NCBI GenBank assembly: GCA_016782885.1
Contig: JADHXQ010000032.1
Location: forward strand, 1-41,833
DNA length: 41,833 bases
Direction: 5' to 3'
Source of the DNA: Phycisphaerae bacterium
Lineage (GTDB): Bacteria > Planctomycetota > Phycisphaerae > SM23-33
Shown here: positions 7,956-16,908 of the stretch, piece by piece
Position numbering within the stretch: the first letter of the stretch is position 1
Layout of the letters: every line of letters begins with the position of its first letter
The notes under the pieces: generated by a model
What the model saw: the letters and a program-made list of their open reading frames with translations, nothing else
Told to the model about the DNA's origin: nothing
Database searches by the model: none
Made by a program: the position numbers and the translations under genes

Positions 7956-10040
7956 GTGAACGAACGACGAGCAAGTTGTGCAATCCTGCTGATTGGTGCA
8001 GTATTGTCCTGCGGACTCCTCCTGTGCGGCCCATTGGAGTATTGCGCCGCCCAGGCGACAAAACCATCGCCCCAACCGACCAGCGAGCCGGCGGTAACCG
8101 GACCGAGCATCGGCGCGCCCAAACCCAAACAGGGCTGGTACGTACCGAAGAACCCCGCCGGGAACAAGAAAACCAATATCGGTTCGCTGGACCCGCGGAC
8201 GGGATACACGTTCCAGGTCGAACTCGTCAATGAACACGCCGCCGTCCGCACGCTCAAATTGTCAGACTACTTCACCTCGGTCAAGGACAAACAGGAATTC
8301 GGTAAAGATCCCGACGCGTACATGAAACGCATCAACACGCCGGGCGCAGAGGACGGGCACTATACGCTGCTGAATCACGTCAATGCCAAAGGGAAGCGCC
8401 ACCTCCCGCTGGCGACATCCATACACGTCAAAGTCGACGGCGAAGAATCGGTCAGCGAATTGAACACGAGAAATCGCTGGCGAGTGGGGAAAGTTCAGAG
8501 CGGTAAGGACGGCGAGACACAAAGCGTGACCTTTCATTGCACCGCCTATCGCGGACTGAACGCAGCCGAGGCCGGAAACAACCCCTGCCTCAGACTGACG
8601 AAGACCTACACGGTCCACAAGAAAAACTACACCGTGGAAGTGTCTTTGAAGGCCGAGAACCTCTCTTCGGAAAAACTCATCCTGAGAGTAGACCAGGCCG
8701 GTCCGACCGGCGTGCCGCTGGAATCCCACCGCACTGACGAACGTTTTGCGGTTTGGGGCGAATTCGGGGAAGAGATCGAGCCCAAGATCGAGGACAAGAA
8801 AAAACTGACCGAAGAGCAGATCGCTTCCCGAGAGGAAGTCGGAACAACCGCGGGCACAAAAGAGAAGCCTGAGGCGATTCTCTGGATCGGGCACGGTAAT
8901 AAGTTCTTCGCTTCGATGTTCTACCTCAACCCGGAAGTCGACAAGCGATTGGAAGCCGCCAATTACAACGCGACGGTCTACTACCACGCCGCTTACGAAA
9001 CCTACCACGCCCCTGGCGATAAGCGAAACTCGTTGACGCACGTCACGGGACTGGACATCCCCGCCTGGCAACTGGCGTCAAAGGCGAGCAAGACGATAAA
9101 GTTCGACCTGTTCGCCGGACCGAAAAGACGTGCGATGTTCACCAACGAAGATGACGAATTCTTCAAACAGCAGTACAAGGACCTCAACTACGTCGGGACG
9201 ATCAATTTCAGGTCGTGCGGTATGTGTACGTTCAGCGTGCTTACGTTCGGAATGATGTGGCTGCTGAACCTCTTTGCGGCCGTGGCGTTCGGTAACTACG
9301 GGCTGGCTATCTTCATGCTGGTGGTCCTGGTCAGGCTGGTGCTTCATCCCCTCTCAAAGAAAGGCCAGATATCCATGGCCAAGACGCAGAAGGCTATGAA
9401 ACAGATCCAGCCGATGCTGACCAAACTCAAGGAGAAATACGCCAACGACAGGGAAACGCTCCAGAAAGAGACCATGAAACTCTACAAGGAGCAGGGCGCA
9501 AACCCGATGTCGGGTATGATGGGCTGCCTTCCGATGATGCTGCAGATGCCGATCTGGATAGCCCTGTACGGTGGTCTCAACGCGGCGGTTGAACTGCGGC
9601 ACGCGGGATTACTGCCTGTCTGGATCACCGACCTGGCGGCGCCCGATGCACTCTTCGCGTTCGGAACCGACATCCCGTATATCGGTCCGACGTTCAATCT
9701 CCTTCCATTACTGCTGACCGTTGCAATGTTCTTCCAGGCGAAGATGAACCCGGCCGCGTCGGGCGCAACCACGCCGGAGCAAGCGAGCCAGCAGAAGATG
9801 ATGCGATACATGATGCCGGGAATGATGCTGGTGTTCTTCTATAACGCCCCCAGCGGTCTGTCGCTGTACATCATGACTTCAATATCCGCCGGCGTGATCG
9901 AGCAGATAATCATCCGCAAGCATATCGCCGAAAAGGAAGCCGCCGAAGCGGCCGCCACCACGACTGTCCGCGTGGGCGGAAGAGGGTTCCGCGACAACAG
10001 AGAGAAGAAACCAAAGAGCCCCTACAAGAAGCCATGGTAG
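7956..10040 (+). CDS. yidC: Membrane protein insertase YidC
   Basis: A 694-residue YidC/Oxa1/Alb3 insertase. It starts with GTG at 7956, preceded by AAGGA at 7943-7947. Residues about 7-28 form the first membrane helix, followed by a large periplasmic beta domain (about 70-390). The insertase core begins near residue 425 and contains the conserved groove arginine R460 in VLVRLVLHPL, the cytoplasmic coiled hairpin (KQIQPMLTKLKEKYANDRE), NPMSGMMGCLPMMLQMPIWIALY and the later FYNAPSGLSLYI helix. The tail is basic (RGFRDNREKKPKSPYKKPW), as expected for ribosome contact. It inserts membrane proteins alone or with SecYEG. The usual rpmH-rnpA-yidC context is absent; here it follows a metallophosphoesterase. 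Confidence 0.97.
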   Translation: MNERRASCAILLIGAVLSCGLLLCGPLEYCAAQATKPSPQPTSEPAVTGPSIGAPKPKQGWYVPKNPAGNKKTNIGSLDPRTGYTFQVELVNEHAAVRTLKLSDYFTSVKDKQEFGKDPDAYMKRINTPGAEDGHYTLLNHVNAKGKRHLPLATSIHVKVDGEESVSELNTRNRWRVGKVQSGKDGETQSVTFHCTAYRGLNAAEAGNNPCLRLTKTYTVHKKNYTVEVSLKAENLSSEKLILRVDQAGPTGVPLESHRTDERFAVWGEFGEEIEPKIEDKKKLTEEQIASREEVGTTAGTKEKPEAILWIGHGNKFFASMFYLNPEVDKRLEAANYNATVYYHAAYETYHAPGDKRNSLTHVTGLDIPAWQLASKASKTIKFDLFAGPKRRAMFTNEDDEFFKQQYKDLNYVGTINFRSCGMCTFSVLTFGMMWLLNLFAAVAFGNYGLAIFMLVVLVRLVLHPLSKKGQISMAKTQKAMKQIQPMLTKLKEKYANDRETLQKETMKLYKEQGANPMSGMMGCLPMMLQMPIWIALYGGLNAAVELRHAGLLPVWITDLAAPDALFAFGTDIPYIGPTFNLLPLLLTVAMFFQAKMNPAASGATTPEQASQQKMMRYMMPGMMLVFFYNAPSGLSLYIMTSISAGVIEQIIIRKHIAEKEAAEAAATTTVRVGGRGFRDNREKKPKSPYKKPW

Positions 10041-10052
10041 ACGGCAGTTGTT

Positions 10053-10073
10053 AGCTGTCAGCTATCAGTTGTC
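10053..10073 (+). repeat. Short 7-bp tandem repeat (AGCTGTC/AGCTATC family)
   Basis: Three heptamers in a row: AGCTGTC, AGCTATC and AGTTGTC. They fill the small space between the yidC stop and the convergent secreted-protein gene, overlapping the latter's stop by two bases. The same heptamer family builds the larger arrays at 32315-32356 and 32398-32439. Confidence 0.7.
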
Positions 10074-12279
10074 ACCGCGTTGCGGGGCGGTTCTTTGCGA
10101 GCATCTTCTTTAACGCGGGCATGTCGACCCATATCACCGCACCGTTGACCAACAGTACATTTGTACCCTTGTTACCGTAGTTGGCGGGAAGTTCGTAGGC
10201 ACGGATCAGGTTGCCCGCGGAGTTCGGCCCGTGAACGATGTAGACGTAATCGCTCTTGCCCGCGGGCAGGCCCTTGGCGTCGGTGGGCATCTTCCGCCCC
10301 GAAACCGGACTCACGAGCGCCCCGGCAGGGATGAATTCCTTCTCGACCAGAGTGACCAGACCAGGTGGACTCTGGTTTCTGTTATCGGCCCTGTACATCG
10401 CCACGGCCATACCTATCTGCTTGAGATTGGCCGCCGAAACCGATCGGCCCGCGCGAGACTGCGCCCGATCGATCATGGGCACAAGAAAAGCCGCACTCAC
10501 CGGCGCAGTGGTCAGAATGGCCGTAAAGTAGTGGCTGACAATCGGCAGGGAACCGTAGCTCTCGATGGTGATGCCCTTGGCATCGGACGAAACTGCCGCG
10601 AACTCGGGAGACAGATACTTCTCAATCTTCGGAAGCGCAGGCAACCAGTCGATTTTCGGGTAGGACTCCAGCCCCAACTCGCCCGAAAGTTCAGAGGCGC
10701 CCACACTCCAACCGAGCAGGAGCAGATTGTAGAAACTCCGCACTATAGCGGGCGTGTCGATGTAGGTCAGCATCGTCGGTTTGGCCGATACGCGACGGCG
10801 TATCTTCTGGAAGGCGGCGCCTCGGACCAGCGGTTTCTTGCCTCCATTCTCGACGGCAGCGACTACCACCTGGGGCCAGAGGGCGATATACAACTTGTTT
10901 TTGTGGATTGCCCAGGCCGGGGCAATGGGCATGCGGCGGTCGGCGGTCTGCAGATAATGCACTTCCAGCTTTCCGGATTTGAAAACTTCAATGCTGGGCG
11001 CGCGCGAGGGTCTGAACCGAACGCCCGGTGGCGAGACTCGAACGGTTTTTTTGCGGAATGCCGCTTCGATCCTGCTAATCGCCGCGCCCAGTTTCCTGGC
11101 GTCTTTGACCGACACGGTCAGGACCGTTCCGCTACCGAATCCGCCCAGTGAAGAAGCACTCGTCAGCACCCAGGAGTCTCCGAGATTCGCGAGAATGTCT
11201 TTAGAAATCGATATCCCCAGTTCACCCTCGATCCGGGCGGCTCCTTTGAGGATGTCCTTGTCGGCACCGGGTTTTATCTGCCTGGCCATGGCCAGAACTT
11301 CCGCGTAAAACGCGGCAGCCGAAAACTTCGTGGCGCAGAACCCGATCGCATCGTCAGGCACATCGGCAAGATCGGCATCTCCGATCGCCCCACCGGTCAG
11401 TAGCATCAGGAGACCGCGATGCGGTGCGGGAGCCAGAATTCTCGTCTTGGAGTGCAGGCCCTTGTCGACAATCCGCGTGGCCCCCGAAGCGCCCGTTATC
11501 TTGCCCAATCCAAGAGCATCGACAATCTTCAACACCCTGTCTTTGACTGGAGGCCCGCCCTTTGCTTTGGGCCCGCCGCCGGCAGCGCGATCGAACAAGC
11601 TGGATATTCGCGATCTTAACCGCGTCAGATCGATACTATAGGCAAACTGCTCATTATCGCCCGCAACGTCCTTGCGCCGTGCGATGAAGGCCTTGTCGGT
11701 CTTGAGGCTCGCCGCGGGCTTAACCGACAACAGTTTCCGGGCAGTCTGGTCTCCCGCGGTCAGGAAGAAAGTATTGCCCTTGTAGCCCAGCGTAATCATT
11801 CCCACGGGCGACTGAATCGTCCGGCAGGTCATTTGTCCGACCCTCGCCTGAGAAACTCGCATCTTACCGTTAAGTATCAGCGCATCGATATGCTTGGCGA
11901 AGGCGGCCTTGGACTTGCCCAGATCGATCAGCAGTGCGGCGGAGACCTTGGGCCCGCCGGCGCCCGGCGCCAAGTCAATCAGCGAAAAAGCAATCGGATG
12001 TTGCCAGACAATACCACCAATCGCCCAGGCGTGAGCAACGTTCTTGTCGGACATCTTGTCAATGCTCTCCTTGAGCGCGCCGAACAGGTGTCCGACAGCC
12101 GGTTCCTGCAGCAGTTGCCCGAGGCTCGATCCGTCGAAGGGCAGGTTTCGCCCGGCCCAACCGGCATACAGGAGCGAACCGGCAGGCAAATGGTCCGCAA
12201 GCGGCGCCTCAGCCCGAGCCATCGGAACCGTAACAAAACAGCAAACGACAAGAATCGATATTGTTGTGCGAAGCTTCAT
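10072..12279 (-). CDS. Large secreted protein with pseudopilin/DUF1559-like C-terminus
   Basis: A 735-residue exported protein; signal peptide 1-23 (ending ARA), with GGAGA upstream of the ATG. The N-terminal 550 residues form an uncharacterised region with repeated short segments of the form found in planctomycete DUF3352-like proteins (LPAGSLLYAGWAG, ADVPDDAIGFCATKF). A hydrophobic segment at about 583-603 is directly followed by SRAGRSVSAANLKQIGMAVAMYRADN, which strongly resembles the start of the helix and body of DUF1559/GspG-like pseudopilins (SNLRQIGLAxxMYxxDNxxxxPP). The final part (VLLVNGAVIWVD) resembles the H-x9-D-G end of that group. No prepilin cleavage site is present because this segment is internal. 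Function unknown; location is the cell envelope. It is convergent with yidC and divergent from the HExxH lipoprotein. Confidence 0.7.
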   Translation of the reverse strand: MKLRTTISILVVCCFVTVPMARAEAPLADHLPAGSLLYAGWAGRNLPFDGSSLGQLLQEPAVGHLFGALKESIDKMSDKNVAHAWAIGGIVWQHPIAFSLIDLAPGAGGPKVSAALLIDLGKSKAAFAKHIDALILNGKMRVSQARVGQMTCRTIQSPVGMITLGYKGNTFFLTAGDQTARKLLSVKPAASLKTDKAFIARRKDVAGDNEQFAYSIDLTRLRSRISSLFDRAAGGGPKAKGGPPVKDRVLKIVDALGLGKITGASGATRIVDKGLHSKTRILAPAPHRGLLMLLTGGAIGDADLADVPDDAIGFCATKFSAAAFYAEVLAMARQIKPGADKDILKGAARIEGELGISISKDILANLGDSWVLTSASSLGGFGSGTVLTVSVKDARKLGAAISRIEAAFRKKTVRVSPPGVRFRPSRAPSIEVFKSGKLEVHYLQTADRRMPIAPAWAIHKNKLYIALWPQVVVAAVENGGKKPLVRGAAFQKIRRRVSAKPTMLTYIDTPAIVRSFYNLLLLGWSVGASELSGELGLESYPKIDWLPALPKIEKYLSPEFAAVSSDAKGITIESYGSLPIVSHYFTAILTTAPVSAAFLVPMIDRAQSRAGRSVSAANLKQIGMAVAMYRADNRNQSPPGLVTLVEKEFIPAGALVSPVSGRKMPTDAKGLPAGKSDYVYIVHGPNSAGNLIRAYELPANYGNKGTNVLLVNGAVIWVDMPALKKMLAKNRPATR

Positions 12280-12364
12280 GGACTGATCTCCAAATACCGT
12301 TTCGCCCTTGCCGCGAGCAACCGGGGCGTCTCTGGGTCTATAAGATGTCCGAACCCTTAATACC

Positions 12365-12384
12365 GGATATGGTATAGCATATCC
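12365..12384. promoter_or_regulatory. Perfect inverted repeat in a divergent promoter region
   Basis: GGATATG at 12365-12371 and CATATCC at 12378-12384 separated by six bases (GTATAG). It lies between the start codons of two divergent genes (12279 and 12465) and could be an operator. No regulator is assignable. Confidence 0.35.
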
Positions 12385-12452
12385 ACATCACAGTGCCACA
12401 GCTTTTTCCCGGCCCAATTAAATTCACAGCACACACCAGGGACGATTGCGTA

Positions 12453-12458
12453 TACAAT
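12453..12458 (+). promoter_or_regulatory. Candidate -10 box for the HExxH lipoprotein gene
   Basis: TACAAT ends six bases before the chosen ATG at 12465, so transcription would start at or next to the start codon. No clear -35 element is visible at 16-18 bp. The GGGGAG directly touching the ATG is too close to act as a normal ribosome-binding site. Confidence 0.3.
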
Positions 12459-12464
12459 GGGGAG

Positions 12465-13454
12465 ATGAAAACTCGAACCATACTACTGCTGATGACAGTC
12501 CTGGCGACCCTGACCGGTTGCGGGAGCTCCAAAAGGACAGTCAAGCCAACCAGTTACCCGATAATCATCGATACCGATGATCGCCCGTGGGACACGCCCC
12601 ACAGCAAGGGACAACTGCTCGTAACCGACCACTACCGCATCTATACCACGATTCGCAGCCGTCCGCTACGTAAGTATCTGCCAGGATTTATGGAAGCCGC
12701 CTACAAGCAGTACGCGGATCTTACGACCCTGTCCGATCGTCCGTCGACCATACACATGCCAATGTACGTAATGGCTACACGCCCGGAGTGGGCGACCCTG
12801 ACCACCGCGCGCATGGGCGATCGGGCCGGGACCGTATTGTCGATAACCGCCGGCGGGTATTGTTACGATGGCGTGTGCGTTTTATGGAACATTGGACCGC
12901 GGGCTACGCTCTCGGTGGCGGCACATGAAGGCCTGCACCAGTTCTTGTCGTATCGCCTGACCCAGTCCCTTCCGATGTGGCTTGAAGAAGGCGTATGCGT
13001 ACTGGCCGAGGGATACCAACTCCACAAGGGCTCGCTGGTATTCACTCCGAAGAACAACCCCTCACGTATAACCGCACTTCGCAATGCGATCGTCAACAAC
13101 AACTGGATCGAGACAGCCAGACTGCTCCCCATGGACGCCGGCGACGCGGTCGGCACCGGAAGAACGGAAAAGGCCGTCGGCTACTACGGGCAGCTATGGG
13201 CGCTGGCGCTGTTCATCCGCAGCGAGCCCAGATACAATAAGGGAATGCGGCAGATGATCTCGGACGCACAGAACGGGCGAATGCATCTGGCGCTGGGGTT
13301 GACGTCCGACGCACTGGCCAAACTGAAAAGACACGGACGCGCCTACAACCGAACCATCTCGACACCGTTGTTCAAGCATTACATCTCCGGCGATCTTGCA
13401 AGGTTCGACGTGGAGTACCTGACGTTCGCTCGCGAGCTTGCCGGACTGAAGTGA
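12465..13454 (+). CDS. Lipoprotein with HExxH motif, peptidase-MA-like
   Basis: A 329-residue lipoprotein when started at MKTRTILLLMTVLATLTGC (lipobox LTGC, Cys19); upstream in-frame codons do not give a signal peptide. Residues 154-158 read HEGLH, a zincin HExxH motif, and about 20 residues later PMWLEEG supplies a glutamate (E174 or E175) that can be the third zinc ligand. This spacing and the W-L-x-E-G context resemble DUF1570 and peptidase-MA-like gluzincins of planctomycetes. It is therefore a probable zinc-dependent peptidase or derivative on the periplasmic face of a membrane. Activity is not proven. Its stop is 16 nt from the convergent end of the HzsA-related/SUMF1 gene. Confidence 0.7.
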   Translation: MKTRTILLLMTVLATLTGCGSSKRTVKPTSYPIIIDTDDRPWDTPHSKGQLLVTDHYRIYTTIRSRPLRKYLPGFMEAAYKQYADLTTLSDRPSTIHMPMYVMATRPEWATLTTARMGDRAGTVLSITAGGYCYDGVCVLWNIGPRATLSVAAHEGLHQFLSYRLTQSLPMWLEEGVCVLAEGYQLHKGSLVFTPKNNPSRITALRNAIVNNNWIETARLLPMDAGDAVGTGRTEKAVGYYGQLWALALFIRSEPRYNKGMRQMISDAQNGRMHLALGLTSDALAKLKRHGRAYNRTISTPLFKHYISGDLARFDVEYLTFARELAGLK

Positions 13455-13470
13455 CCTACCGGAAACTCTT

Positions 13471-16400
13471 TCACTGTCCATCGGATTCGACAACCACGCG
13501 GAAACCGACGTTGTAGACTTTCTGCCACGCCTTGTAGCTCATCCGGAACGCCGAGGTGCATCGTTTCGGGCGATCGCGCCACGATCCGCCTCGTACAACA
13601 AGCGAATCGGCGCCCTTGGGCGAGTTTCGCCCGTCATCGACCTTGCAGGGATAAGGCTTGTAAGCCGAACGCGTCCATTCTGCCGCATTCCCATGCATGT
13701 CGCAAAGACCCCAGGCATTGGGCTTGTATCCGCCGACATCGGTGGTCACCAGACCGCGATCGTCAAAACGCGCATCGCGCGGCGTGAGGTCCCCGGTGTA
13801 TCGCCCGTCAGTATCGTACGCCAAGCGCCTGATGGTCGCATCGGCCATGTTCGCCTGTGTCGAGAAATCGCTGTCGGTATCGCCGTAAGACATCGCCTGG
13901 TCCGATCCGGCGCGGCAGGCGTACTCCCACTGGGCCTCGGTGGGCAGCGTAACTCTCCGACCGACCTTCTTCGAGAGCCACTGGCAAAACGCTGTCGCCT
14001 CCCGGGCCGAAACGCGCACGACCGGCTGATTCGCCCCGTCCAAGTCCCATCCGAGGTGTCTTTCGCTGAACTTCCACGACCCCTTGTGCTCGAAGCGGCT
14101 TTCGTGGGCGGAATTGAACCGGTGGTACTGGGCGTTTGTAACTTCGAACTTACCCATCCAAAACGATTTGGCAATGGGAACTTTCGCCAGGGGCAGTTCG
14201 TCGATGTGCCCGTTGGGATCGCCCATAACGAACTGCCCTGCCGGAATTCGCACGAGGTCCAGTTTCACCCCGCCACCGAGATCCACGCTCTGTTTTACCG
14301 GTCCGGCGGCGGCCTGAAGACGCCCAGCCGCCTTGGCATCCATGGGCCAATTGTCACAACTGATCGACTTCGGTCCGGGCCTGACCGGGCGCGCAGGCTT
14401 TATCGGCTTGACCGCGATTGCAGCGGGAACCGGAAGCTCCTCGGGGTCATCGTTTATTGACGCGTACAGCTTGCGCAACTCGCGCCGCGGACCGTGGTCT
14501 TTCTGGGTTCTGGAAGAACCGGCGGTATCGCGCCACGTACCGTGACACGGAGCGTTCAGGTCGATCCAGGTTACCAGGCGGTCCCACGCGTCGGCATCGA
14601 GTTTCACACCATGATGCCCTTTCGTGAGCATCTGGACCAGTTCGCTGGTAGCCGGATGGAACTCATACGGATTGAGCATACGCAGGTCGCTCTCCAATCC
14701 CGGTACCCTGAGATAGGCTCGCAGTTCCACAAAGGACGGCTCAAATACGCCGCTATACTTGCCGAAGAGCCGGCGTTTGGAGACCCCCTCGATCACCGTT
14801 GGTTTGGGATTCCTGTTCCTGAAAACGATGAAACGCCCCTGGTCTCTTCGAAGGTCCGGTATGGGGCGGTTCTTGCGGCGCTTCCCGTCATGGCAACCCG
14901 CGCAGTATTTGTCCAGAACCGGCTGGACGTCGCGGGAGAAACTGAAGCCCCTGACCGGTCCCTTCCAGGGGACAATTTTCTTTGGCGCGCCGCGAGCGGC
15001 GATCGTCCGGTTGTTGGGGGCTCCGTCACTGTTTTTCTCGTGGCAACCGACGCAGGAGAGCACTTCCCCGGGCATAGCGGTCATCCAACTCCGCATCAAC
15101 TGAACGGCCATTCCCTTCTCGTCGAGGGGCTGGATCGAAATCGGCGTGTTCGCGGGGATCGAAAAGAGCACCGAACCGTCCGATTCCACGTCCACCGTTC
15201 CGAGCACGCGCTTGGGCTCCCACGGGCCGTCGATACCGACCATGTAGTTGATGCCCGCCGACCTGCGATACGCAAAGTGATACGTGAACAACCGCAACTT
15301 CTTGATCGAACCTTTTGGAACGCCCGCAAGGCCCGGACCGCGATAGACGTTTTCGATATAGATTGCGGCGTCTTTCCGCGAAGGGTCGACCCTGTCGGGA
15401 ATTACGGGCGGCAGTTTGCGTTTCTTCAGCGGGATGGGCTCGACGAGCACGTAGTCCTCGATTTCCTTGATCAGGGTCATGTTGTCGAAAATATCGACTA
15501 AGTATATACCCCAAAGGTCGCTCGGGGTCGGCTTGGCTGAGACGATGAAATACTTGCCGGCGCCTCCTCGGGTGGCCGCGTCGCCAAGCGGGAACGGATG
15601 GAGAAACTTAGGCCAACTGTTTTCCGTAAGCCTGTCCTGTATGAGCGCCTCGACCTTCTTACCGTATCCCGGTATGCGCTGGATCACGCCCTGGGTCGAT
15701 TTATTGCCCAACGCCGGATCGAAGAGGGTCAACTCGCCGATCCGCCCCACGTGATGCCCGGTAACTATGCCAACCACCCTGGTCGGATGACCGGGAATCG
15801 GGCGCGCGTAGAATATTCCGTTAGGCCAATACGAACCGCTGCCGTAATACTCCCTCTGCGAGGTCCCGTCGGGATTCATGGTGAACAGGTATCTGCCCCA
15901 CACATGCGGCAGGTCAGTGTACTCCCATCGCAGGTAGAGAATCCGCCCGTCGTTTGTGACCGTGGGGCTGTAGTTGTGATCCTGGTCGAAGCACAACTGC
16001 CTGATCCCCTTTCCGTTTGCGTCCATTACGTAAGCCATCGCCACGTTGACCGAGGAGTTGCACGGGACGGCCTGCAGCGGCGCCGTGGATACGAACACGA
16101 TCTTTTCGTTTGGTAGATAACATGGGTCGAAATTATGCACTCCATGCTTGTTCGACGGCGAGATCTGCCTGGGGTTCTTTCCCCCGGCGAGCGACCCCGT
16201 TGTTGGATCAATGGCGATCTCGAATACCTGGAGGTTGCGATTCTTGTCCGGGAGCGAAAACAGCAGCTTATTCGCATCGTAGTGCAGATCTATATCCGAC
16301 AGGAGTCCCTTGCCCTCGGGATTATAAACGGTGCTCAGGCGTCCATCGGGACGCAGCGGCGAAAGGGTCTCCAGGGAGTTTTTCCAGTCAGTCAGGTTCG

Positions 16401-16878
16401 AGAGGTTATCGATCTGCCACGAACTTTGTCGCGGCAGGCCGATGAATAATCCCAACCCATATCCCTTCCCCCGAGCCCGGCGGGCGTCGCCCATCGGCGT
16501 GCGTTTTATCAGCAGCAGCTTGCTGAAATCCAACAGCGGGTTGGCGAGCATCGCTTCGGACCCAAACGCCTCCAGTTCGTCGACCAGGGCGATAGCTTTG
16601 GCGTCGCCGTCAGCCAGCAGTTTGCGTATCTCGCCGATCCGACCTTCCAGAGCGGTGAGTTTCTTGAGATACTCCGGGCCTTTGGGATAGCGCTTCGGGA
16701 AGGTCTTGTGCAGGTCCGTTACCGCCATTCGCAGGGCGCGGATCGATACGCGATCGAACCGGGCCTTTGCACCGGCCAGTTGCTGTGCAGCAGAAGGCTC
16801 CGCCGCCCTCGCGGCAGTAAATACCATCGACACTACAAGCGCAACCAGAACCGCCCGCTTTGGGTATTTCCAGATCAT
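13471..16878 (-). CDS. HzsA-related propeller/c-heme protein fused to a SUMF1-like domain
   Basis: An 1135-residue exported protein. Signal peptide 1-26 (ending ARAA). A coiled N-terminal region is followed by an HzsA-related PD40 propeller (about 150-600; LRWEYTDLPHVWG, MNPDGTSQ, FYARPIPGHPTRVVG). Two heme motifs follow, CVGCH at 609-613 and CAGCH at 659-663. From about 865 to the end is a formylglycine-generating-enzyme/EgtB/PvdO-type domain (VRIPAGQFVMGD, FEVTNAQYHRF, LPTEAQWEYACRAG, WGLCDMHGNAAEW, VVRGGSWRDRPKRC, GFRVV). Compared with true FGE, the first catalytic cysteine position in GGSxxC is Asp, while the second cysteine is kept, so sulfatase activation is unlikely. It is the last gene of the PQQ1-PQQ2 operon, 30 nt after the preceding stop. 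Substrate unknown. Confidence 0.88.
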   Translation of the reverse strand: MIWKYPKRAVLVALVVSMVFTAARAAEPSAAQQLAGAKARFDRVSIRALRMAVTDLHKTFPKRYPKGPEYLKKLTALEGRIGEIRKLLADGDAKAIALVDELEAFGSEAMLANPLLDFSKLLLIKRTPMGDARRARGKGYGLGLFIGLPRQSSWQIDNLSNLTDWKNSLETLSPLRPDGRLSTVYNPEGKGLLSDIDLHYDANKLLFSLPDKNRNLQVFEIAIDPTTGSLAGGKNPRQISPSNKHGVHNFDPCYLPNEKIVFVSTAPLQAVPCNSSVNVAMAYVMDANGKGIRQLCFDQDHNYSPTVTNDGRILYLRWEYTDLPHVWGRYLFTMNPDGTSQREYYGSGSYWPNGIFYARPIPGHPTRVVGIVTGHHVGRIGELTLFDPALGNKSTQGVIQRIPGYGKKVEALIQDRLTENSWPKFLHPFPLGDAATRGGAGKYFIVSAKPTPSDLWGIYLVDIFDNMTLIKEIEDYVLVEPIPLKKRKLPPVIPDRVDPSRKDAAIYIENVYRGPGLAGVPKGSIKKLRLFTYHFAYRRSAGINYMVGIDGPWEPKRVLGTVDVESDGSVLFSIPANTPISIQPLDEKGMAVQLMRSWMTAMPGEVLSCVGCHEKNSDGAPNNRTIAARGAPKKIVPWKGPVRGFSFSRDVQPVLDKYCAGCHDGKRRKNRPIPDLRRDQGRFIVFRNRNPKPTVIEGVSKRRLFGKYSGVFEPSFVELRAYLRVPGLESDLRMLNPYEFHPATSELVQMLTKGHHGVKLDADAWDRLVTWIDLNAPCHGTWRDTAGSSRTQKDHGPRRELRKLYASINDDPEELPVPAAIAVKPIKPARPVRPGPKSISCDNWPMDAKAAGRLQAAAGPVKQSVDLGGGVKLDLVRIPAGQFVMGDPNGHIDELPLAKVPIAKSFWMGKFEVTNAQYHRFNSAHESRFEHKGSWKFSERHLGWDLDGANQPVVRVSAREATAFCQWLSKKVGRRVTLPTEAQWEYACRAGSDQAMSYGDTDSDFSTQANMADATIRRLAYDTDGRYTGDLTPRDARFDDRGLVTTDVGGYKPNAWGLCDMHGNAAEWTRSAYKPYPCKVDDGRNSPKGADSLVVRGGSWRDRPKRCTSAFRMSYKAWQKVYNVGFRVVVESDGQ

Positions 16879-16908
16879 AAGACTACCTTTGGGATGACCG
16901 TCCTGGTG

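Noticed and set aside
113-16878. Anammox hydrazine synthase (HzsA) in the strict sense
   Set aside because: HzsA-related propeller/heme proteins are abundant in non-anammox planctomycetes, and no hzsB/hzsC or hydrazine dehydrogenase genes are nearby.
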